Assembly: GCA_020216985.1 (NCBI GenBank)
Contig: JAIWOH010000102.1
Coordinates: forward strand, 1-10,000
Reading direction: 5' to 3'
Origin: Nitrospira sp.
GTDB lineage: Bacteria > Nitrospirota > Nitrospiria > Nitrospirales > Nitrospiraceae
Length of the DNA stretch: 10,000 nucleotides
The notes below the pieces were generated by a model. It searched no databases. It had not been told where the DNA came from and saw only the letters and a list, made by a program, of their open reading frames with translations. Shown here piece by piece: positions 6,698-10,000 of this stretch. Position 1 is the stretch's first letter; every line of letters starts with the position of its first letter. Position numbers and translations under genes: made by a program.

Positions 6698-6779
6698 TTT
6701 CAGGAATCTTTACCCGTCCGTTTGTTTCACAAACGATGCGCGGCAAGACGTTCTTTCTTTATCGAGTCCTGAAATGAAT
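6693..6779. repeat. 13-bp perfect inverted repeat linking the TonB-domain gene end to its 3' flank
   Basis: ATTCATTTCAGGA at 6693-6705 and its exact reverse complement at 6767-6779 are separated by 61 bp. The right arm encodes the last residues IHFR of the TonB-domain protein, and its stop codon (6759-6761) lies in the loop. In mRNA the gene end could pair with the 3' untranslated region. No U-run follows. It may be a processing or stability element, a weak terminator, or a trace of inverted duplication. Confidence 0.7.
6719..6735. terminator. Small hairpin nested in the 13-bp inverted repeat
   Basis: CGTTTGT (6719-6725) and ACAAACG (6729-6735) form a 7-bp stem with a 3-base loop, 24 bp past the TonB-domain gene's stop on the - strand. 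The bases after it on that strand (GACGGGTAAAG) are not a U-run, so termination is uncertain. Confidence 0.35.
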
Positions 6780-7220
6780 ACGGACCGTCAGTTCGCCGTC
6801 CACGGGATCGTCACCGTTGAGTTGCGGATCGAATCGCCACCTCCCAAGGGCATCGACCCCGGCGCGGGTCAGTTCCCGATGTTTGCAGGGTTCCAAGACG
6901 ACGACGGTCACTTTGGCCTCTTTCGACACGAGCAGCCGAGCTTTCATCCAATCATCCAGTTCTTTCCCTTGAAGAGACGGCGGGATATCAGGCCACGGCG
7001 TGAAGAGAGCCACCGGGCCCAATTGCCGATCTTTGTTCAACGGCAGGCCGTGGACGTGAACCTCCGGCAGCTCAAGCACATCCTCGGCATGGTCGCTCTC
7101 ATGCGTGGCCGTGTCGCCGGCCGCCGCCAACGCGGCGGCCGGGTGTATCAACAGCCATACGACAATAATCCAAGCTATGCCCCTATCGACCGTGTGGAAG
7201 ACGTTCGCCCAACGATTCAT
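6759..7220 (-). CDS. Short signal-anchored protein with TonB C-terminal domain
   Basis: Small (153 residues) protein with an N-terminal hydrophobic segment (about residues 14-34, ending AAALAAAG), either a signal peptide or a membrane anchor. A His-bearing stretch follows (H40, H44, then VHVHG at 54-58), and a C-terminal domain matches the TonB_C pattern: LLVSKEAKVTVVVLEPC, then LTRAGVDALGRWRFDPQLNGDDPVDGELTVRIHF. In TonB this fold docks the receptor's TonB box and transmits inner-membrane energy. Here the long Pro-rich periplasm-spanning linker is absent, so it may be a dedicated periplasmic partner of the receptor encoded just upstream rather than a full TonB. ATG 7220 is chosen because AAAGG lies 7 bases upstream. 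A GTG at 7238 is in frame and would start one base past the receptor's TAA stop. No exbB or exbD is visible. Family moderately sure; function inferred. Confidence 0.75.
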   Translation of the reverse strand: MNRWANVFHTVDRGIAWIIVVWLLIHPAAALAAAGDTATHESDHAEDVLELPEVHVHGLPLNKDRQLGPVALFTPWPDIPPSLQGKELDDWMKARLLVSKEAKVTVVVLEPCKHRELTRAGVDALGRWRFDPQLNGDDPVDGELTVRIHFRTR

Positions 7221-7239
7221 GGACGGCCTTTCGTTCACG

Positions 7240-9663
7240 TTAGAAAAACCATTGCCCCCGAAAGAAGAACGACCGCGGCATCCCGGCGTGCGACACGCCT
7301 AGTCCGATGCTTCCTTCGCCGAAATTGATGAAGTACTGTTGGTCTAACACGTTGACGACGTCAAACGCCAACAGCATCTTTTGCCTGTGCCACGGCAACG
7401 GCACGATATGGGAAATCGACAGATTGTAAATCGTGTAAGACGGACTGTGGGTGGAGTTGGTCTTGGCCCCTTCTTCCGCCGTCCGCAATCCGGATGCGAA
7501 CAACATCTGGCCGGTCAACGTCGTCCGGTCCAGCAGCCGGTAACTCACGACGGCCGAGCCGGTCAGGATCTGCATGTGATCGCAGAAGATGCCGCCCGGC
7601 GAATTGATGTCGGCGATCTCCTCGCCGTGCAGGAGAAAATGCCCCGATTGCAATCCGTACCCCTTGCATTGTCCCCACGCGATATTCCCGCGAACCGTCA
7701 GATCGTCCATCAGCCACAGTTTGAGCGCCGCGTCGGCTCCTCGACTCCATCCCCGCTCGAACGCGAAGTAGTTGAGCAACGGCGTGGTCCCGAACTGGCC
7801 GGCGTCGGACAAATAGTTGGCCAGTTTGTAGTAGCCCGTGAGTTGCAACGTCGCCCACTCCCCCAGCGCGTGGACGCTGCCGATTTGAAAATAATGGGCC
7901 CGCTCGGCCCTGGGGGGATTGTTCGTCGTGTCTTCCGGCTCCGCCGTGGTGCCGATCGTATTCAGCTTGGCGAACGAGATGGCCTCCAAATTGGGCGGCG
8001 TGAACAGCCTGCCATAGAACGCATGGAACGCATGGAACGGGTTGTATCGGTACGTCACGCCGATTCGCGGGCTCACCTGTCCCTCGTGACGAAGATACTG
8101 CACCGTATCGGCCCGCACGCCGACGTTGAACGTCCAATGGTCGTTCGGCGTCCACTGGTCCTGAACCCAAAACTCTTGCCGCCACCCGATCAATCGGTTG
8201 TCGGCGTTGAGATTCACCAAATCGGTCAGTCCGCTGTCGAACGCCGTGAGCCTTGTCTTGTTGATCGCCTGGGTGCGATCGACCTGAAAGCCCGCCTTGA
8301 TCAAGTGCTCCTTACTGTGGACGTAGGTGTAGTCCAGCCGGACGCCGCCCGAATAGGCGGTTCGATCCTGGCTCCCGGCCGAAAACGGCTCCGTCTCATC
8401 CGGCACATAGGCCAGCACGTTGAACGGATCGGTCCGAAACGTCGCCCTCGTGTGACGAATGTACCCGGCCAAACTGAAAAAGTTTCTGGTATCGACGTCG
8501 TGCCGCCACACAAGATGGCCGTATTGATTATTTTCCTTTTGATTCTCATCGATCATTTCCGAGGGAACCGGTGAAAACCCGCCCGGCAACAGACCGTTGA
8601 GCGTCCCCGTGATCACCGGATTCGGCTCCTGTCCCGGCGACGTCGGAATTTGATACTTGGCGATGGAGTTGAGAAACAACAGCGTGAAATTGTCACGGTT
8701 GCTCACCTGATAGTCACCGCGGAACATCGTTTGATTGCGCTCGCTTTGACCGTGATAGGTGGGACGTCCGAGCGTCGGGGGCTCGATGCCGCGGTTCGTC
8801 GCCGTATGGCTGTTCAGAAAGTAATAGCGGAACTTCTCGCCGACCGCGCCGCCGTATTCAAAGGAAGGGTTGATCGTGTTGTTCGAGCCGCCGAACATTT
8901 GGATCGATCCGAACCCTGGCTTCGTGCCGCTCTTGGTGGTGACGTCGATCAACGCCGCCGTCTTGTTCCCGACGTTGGCCTCCATCCCTCCCAAGACGAT
9001 GTCGGCCCGCTCCCAGGCTCGAGGTGTAATCACGTCCGAAAAGGTAGACGACACCGTGTCAGGAATCGGCACGCCGTCGATTCGGATTTGGAGATTCGCG
9101 TGGTCCTGCCTGATATGGACCTGCTTGAGCGATCCATAGACCGCGCCGGGAATCGTCAACAACACGTCGTGGAACTCGTTGTTGTTTCCCCTCGGCAACA
9201 TGTCGACTTCCTTCCGGCTGAGGGAATAGGTCTCACTGGATGCCGCCGTTGAAAGAGGCGGCAGGGGCGAGACGACCTCCAGTGCGATTTCCTTCGTCTG
9301 CGACAACGTAAGCGTGACGGACTTGGACGACTCCTCTTCCAGGGTGAGCACCACATATTCGCTTCGATAGGTGTCCTGCACCGCGCTGACCGAGTAGGTG
9401 CCCTTGTCAGTCACCGCAATCTTGAATTCTCCCGCATCGTTCGAAACGCCGGAAGCCACGACGTCGCCCTCTTGATTTTTCACCTCAATGACGGCCTGCG
9501 GCACACGCCGAAGATCTTGGTTTTGAACGACCCCGCTGATCGTCCTCCTATCGGCACTTTTCCCGGTACCACCTCCTGCATCTTCTCCCCACGCCGTTCC
9601 CGCGACCATCGCGACCGTGACAATCAGCCCGACACACGACACCCTTCTTCCTGCGACAACCAT
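7240..9663 (-). CDS. TonB-dependent outer-membrane receptor with N-terminal carboxypeptidase-regulatory-like domain
   Basis: Outer-membrane gated barrel that imports a ligand using TonB energy. The 807 residues comprise a signal peptide (1-26, MVVAGRRVSCVGLIV to TAWG), a carboxypeptidase regulatory-like beta-sandwich (about 40-115: ISGVVQNQDLRRVPQAVIEV, GEFKIAV, GTYSVSA), a possible TonB box around EIALEVVSPLP, a plug (about 135-250: LLTIPGAV, VHIRQDHANLQIRIDGVPIPD, LGGMEANVGNKTAALIDVTTKSG) and a 22-strand-type barrel to the end (SPRIGVTYRYNPF, YGRLFTPPNLEAIS, DVVNVLDQQYFINFGEG). It ends in WFF, the usual terminal aromatic for outer-membrane assembly. ATG 9663 has GAGGAG six bases upstream; an in-frame GTG at 9681 is possible. 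The stop nearly touches the TonB-domain gene, so they are one operon. The ligand is unknown. A metal or metal complex is suggested only by the neighbouring His-rich and metal-handling genes. Confidence 0.93.
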   Translation of the reverse strand: MVVAGRRVSCVGLIVTVAMVAGTAWGEDAGGGTGKSADRRTISGVVQNQDLRRVPQAVIEVKNQEGDVVASGVSNDAGEFKIAVTDKGTYSVSAVQDTYRSEYVVLTLEEESSKSVTLTLSQTKEIALEVVSPLPPLSTAASSETYSLSRKEVDMLPRGNNNEFHDVLLTIPGAVYGSLKQVHIRQDHANLQIRIDGVPIPDTVSSTFSDVITPRAWERADIVLGGMEANVGNKTAALIDVTTKSGTKPGFGSIQMFGGSNNTINPSFEYGGAVGEKFRYYFLNSHTATNRGIEPPTLGRPTYHGQSERNQTMFRGDYQVSNRDNFTLLFLNSIAKYQIPTSPGQEPNPVITGTLNGLLPGGFSPVPSEMIDENQKENNQYGHLVWRHDVDTRNFFSLAGYIRHTRATFRTDPFNVLAYVPDETEPFSAGSQDRTAYSGGVRLDYTYVHSKEHLIKAGFQVDRTQAINKTRLTAFDSGLTDLVNLNADNRLIGWRQEFWVQDQWTPNDHWTFNVGVRADTVQYLRHEGQVSPRIGVTYRYNPFHAFHAFYGRLFTPPNLEAISFAKLNTIGTTAEPEDTTNNPPRAERAHYFQIGSVHALGEWATLQLTGYYKLANYLSDAGQFGTTPLLNYFAFERGWSRGADAALKLWLMDDLTVRGNIAWGQCKGYGLQSGHFLLHGEEIADINSPGGIFCDHMQILTGSAVVSYRLLDRTTLTGQMLFASGLRTAEEGAKTNSTHSPSYTIYNLSISHIVPLPWHRQKMLLAFDVVNVLDQQYFINFGEGSIGLGVSHAGMPRSFFFRGQWFF
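8012..8038 (-). repeat. In-frame 9-bp tandem repeat in the receptor barrel
   Basis: GCATGGAAC occurs at 8021-8029 and 8030-8038, with a diverged third copy at 8012-8020. On the coding strand this gives Phe-His-Ala twice (NPFHAFHAFYG). It is a small in-frame expansion and leaves the reading frame intact. Confidence 0.7.
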
Positions 9664-9666
9664 ACG

Positions 9667-9751
9667 CTCCTCCTCGCTCACTCATAAGACGGTGACAAGC
9701 AAAATGACGGAGGATAGGCGGCTTGGGCAGCCCAAGTCCCTTCCACCCACC
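9667..9751 (-). promoter_or_regulatory. Candidate structured leader of the receptor mRNA
   Basis: The 118-bp gap before the receptor holds a near-palindrome, CTTGGGC-A-GCCCAAG (9722-9736), flanked on the - strand by GGTGG (9751-9747) and CCGCC (9721-9717), which could close an outer stem with one G-U pair. Just downstream, UCCUCC (9714-9709) is complementary to GGAGGA (9673-9668) in the receptor's ribosome-binding site. A translation switch is possible. The hairpin could also be the terminator of the gene entering from the right, but no U-run follows. It matches no riboswitch family I know. Confidence 0.35.
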
Positions 9752-9781
9752 ATGATGTGATTGCTGTGAGTCAGTGCTTGT

Positions 9782-10000
9782 CTAGAGACGCGGCGGAGCG
9801 CGGGAAGGGCCGACGAGCGAGAGCGTCGCCGAGAACAGAGCCTCTTCCGCCGTGCTTACCGGCAACCAAACCAGATCACCGGGAATCAGGCGCGGCAGAT
9901 CACAATCGATCGAACCGGCGATGTGGTCGTCAACCCACTGGCAAATGTCGTGGGCCGAATGTTCGTGGCCGTCGGTGTCCGCGGCGGCCAACGCATGGTG
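9782..10000 (-). CDS. C-terminal part of a small His-rich protein (DUF2946-like?), truncated at the window edge
   Basis: The - strand frame is open from the right edge to a TAG at 9782-9784, giving the last 72 residues. The visible start (HHALAAADTDGHEHSAHDICQWVDDH) is His-rich with one Cys, and the tail ends SLVGPSRAPPRL. This layout resembles DUF2946-type small periplasmic or membrane proteins: a His/Cys metal-binding-like stretch, then a C-terminal segment ending in an R-x-PP motif, often found beside TonB-dependent receptors or copper genes. The usual CxxC pair is reduced to a single Cys here. The start lies outside the window. It is 118 bp upstream of the receptor on the same strand, so co-transcription is plausible. 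Coding is likely; the family name is a guess. Confidence 0.55.
   Translation of the reverse strand, partial: HHALAAADTDGHEHSAHDICQWVDDHIAGSIDCDLPRLIPGDLVWLPVSTAEEALFSATLSLVGPSRAPPRL

Noticed and set aside
7381..9252. Open frames of 397 and 200 codons on the + strand opposite the receptor gene
   Set aside because: Translations are Arg/Pro-rich without domains, and the - strand frame is a clear TonB-dependent receptor throughout.
9664..9781. Cobalamin riboswitch before the TonB-dependent receptor
   Set aside because: The gap is only 118 bp and lacks the conserved B12 box and the other core segments of that riboswitch.

Overview
The window is GC-rich (clearly above 50% by eye) and comes from a Gram-negative (diderm) bacterium. 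An outer-membrane TonB-dependent receptor, Sec-type signal peptides and Shine-Dalgarno (SD)-led starts all point that way. The gene content and protein style (methionyl-tRNA synthetase with a fused tRNA-binding tail, receptor with a carboxypeptidase-like N-terminal domain) remind me of Nitrospira and relatives (Nitrospirota). That assignment is an impression, not something I could test.

Layout from left to right. (1) On the + strand, the 3' part of metG overlaps by ATGA with a gene for an exported protein of unknown function. After a 103-bp gap with four CCGATC copies comes a CDF-family metal (probably zinc) efflux transporter. (2) A convergent junction holds a perfect 12-bp hairpin. Then comes a periplasmic glycerophosphodiester phosphodiesterase on the - strand. 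(3) A 209-bp divergent intergenic region leads into a + strand COG0523/G3E (CobW-like) GTPase with the CxCC metal motif. (4) The rest of the window is on the - strand. Read in the direction of transcription it is: the end of a small His-rich protein entering from beyond the right edge (DUF2946-like?), a leader with a hairpin, a TonB-dependent receptor, a short signal-anchored protein with a TonB C-terminal domain, a 139-bp gap built of repeats, and a PAP2-type membrane phosphatase.

Read together, the genes suggest metal homeostasis plus envelope lipid turnover: receptor and TonB-like partner for uptake across the outer membrane, G3E GTPase for cytosolic metal delivery, CDF transporter for efflux, and GDPD and PAP2 for phosphodiester and lipid-phosphate hydrolysis. 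The metal link for the receptor is inferred from neighbours only.

Most of the unexplained structure is at gene junctions: an SD-preceded in-frame GTG inside metG that could yield a free tRNA-binding domain; gene ends whose last codons form inverted repeats with their own 3' flank; a nine-unit degenerate heptamer tandem repeat before the PAP2 gene; and a leader that could sequester the receptor's ribosome-binding site. I saw no tRNA, rRNA, CRISPR array, IS element or phage gene.
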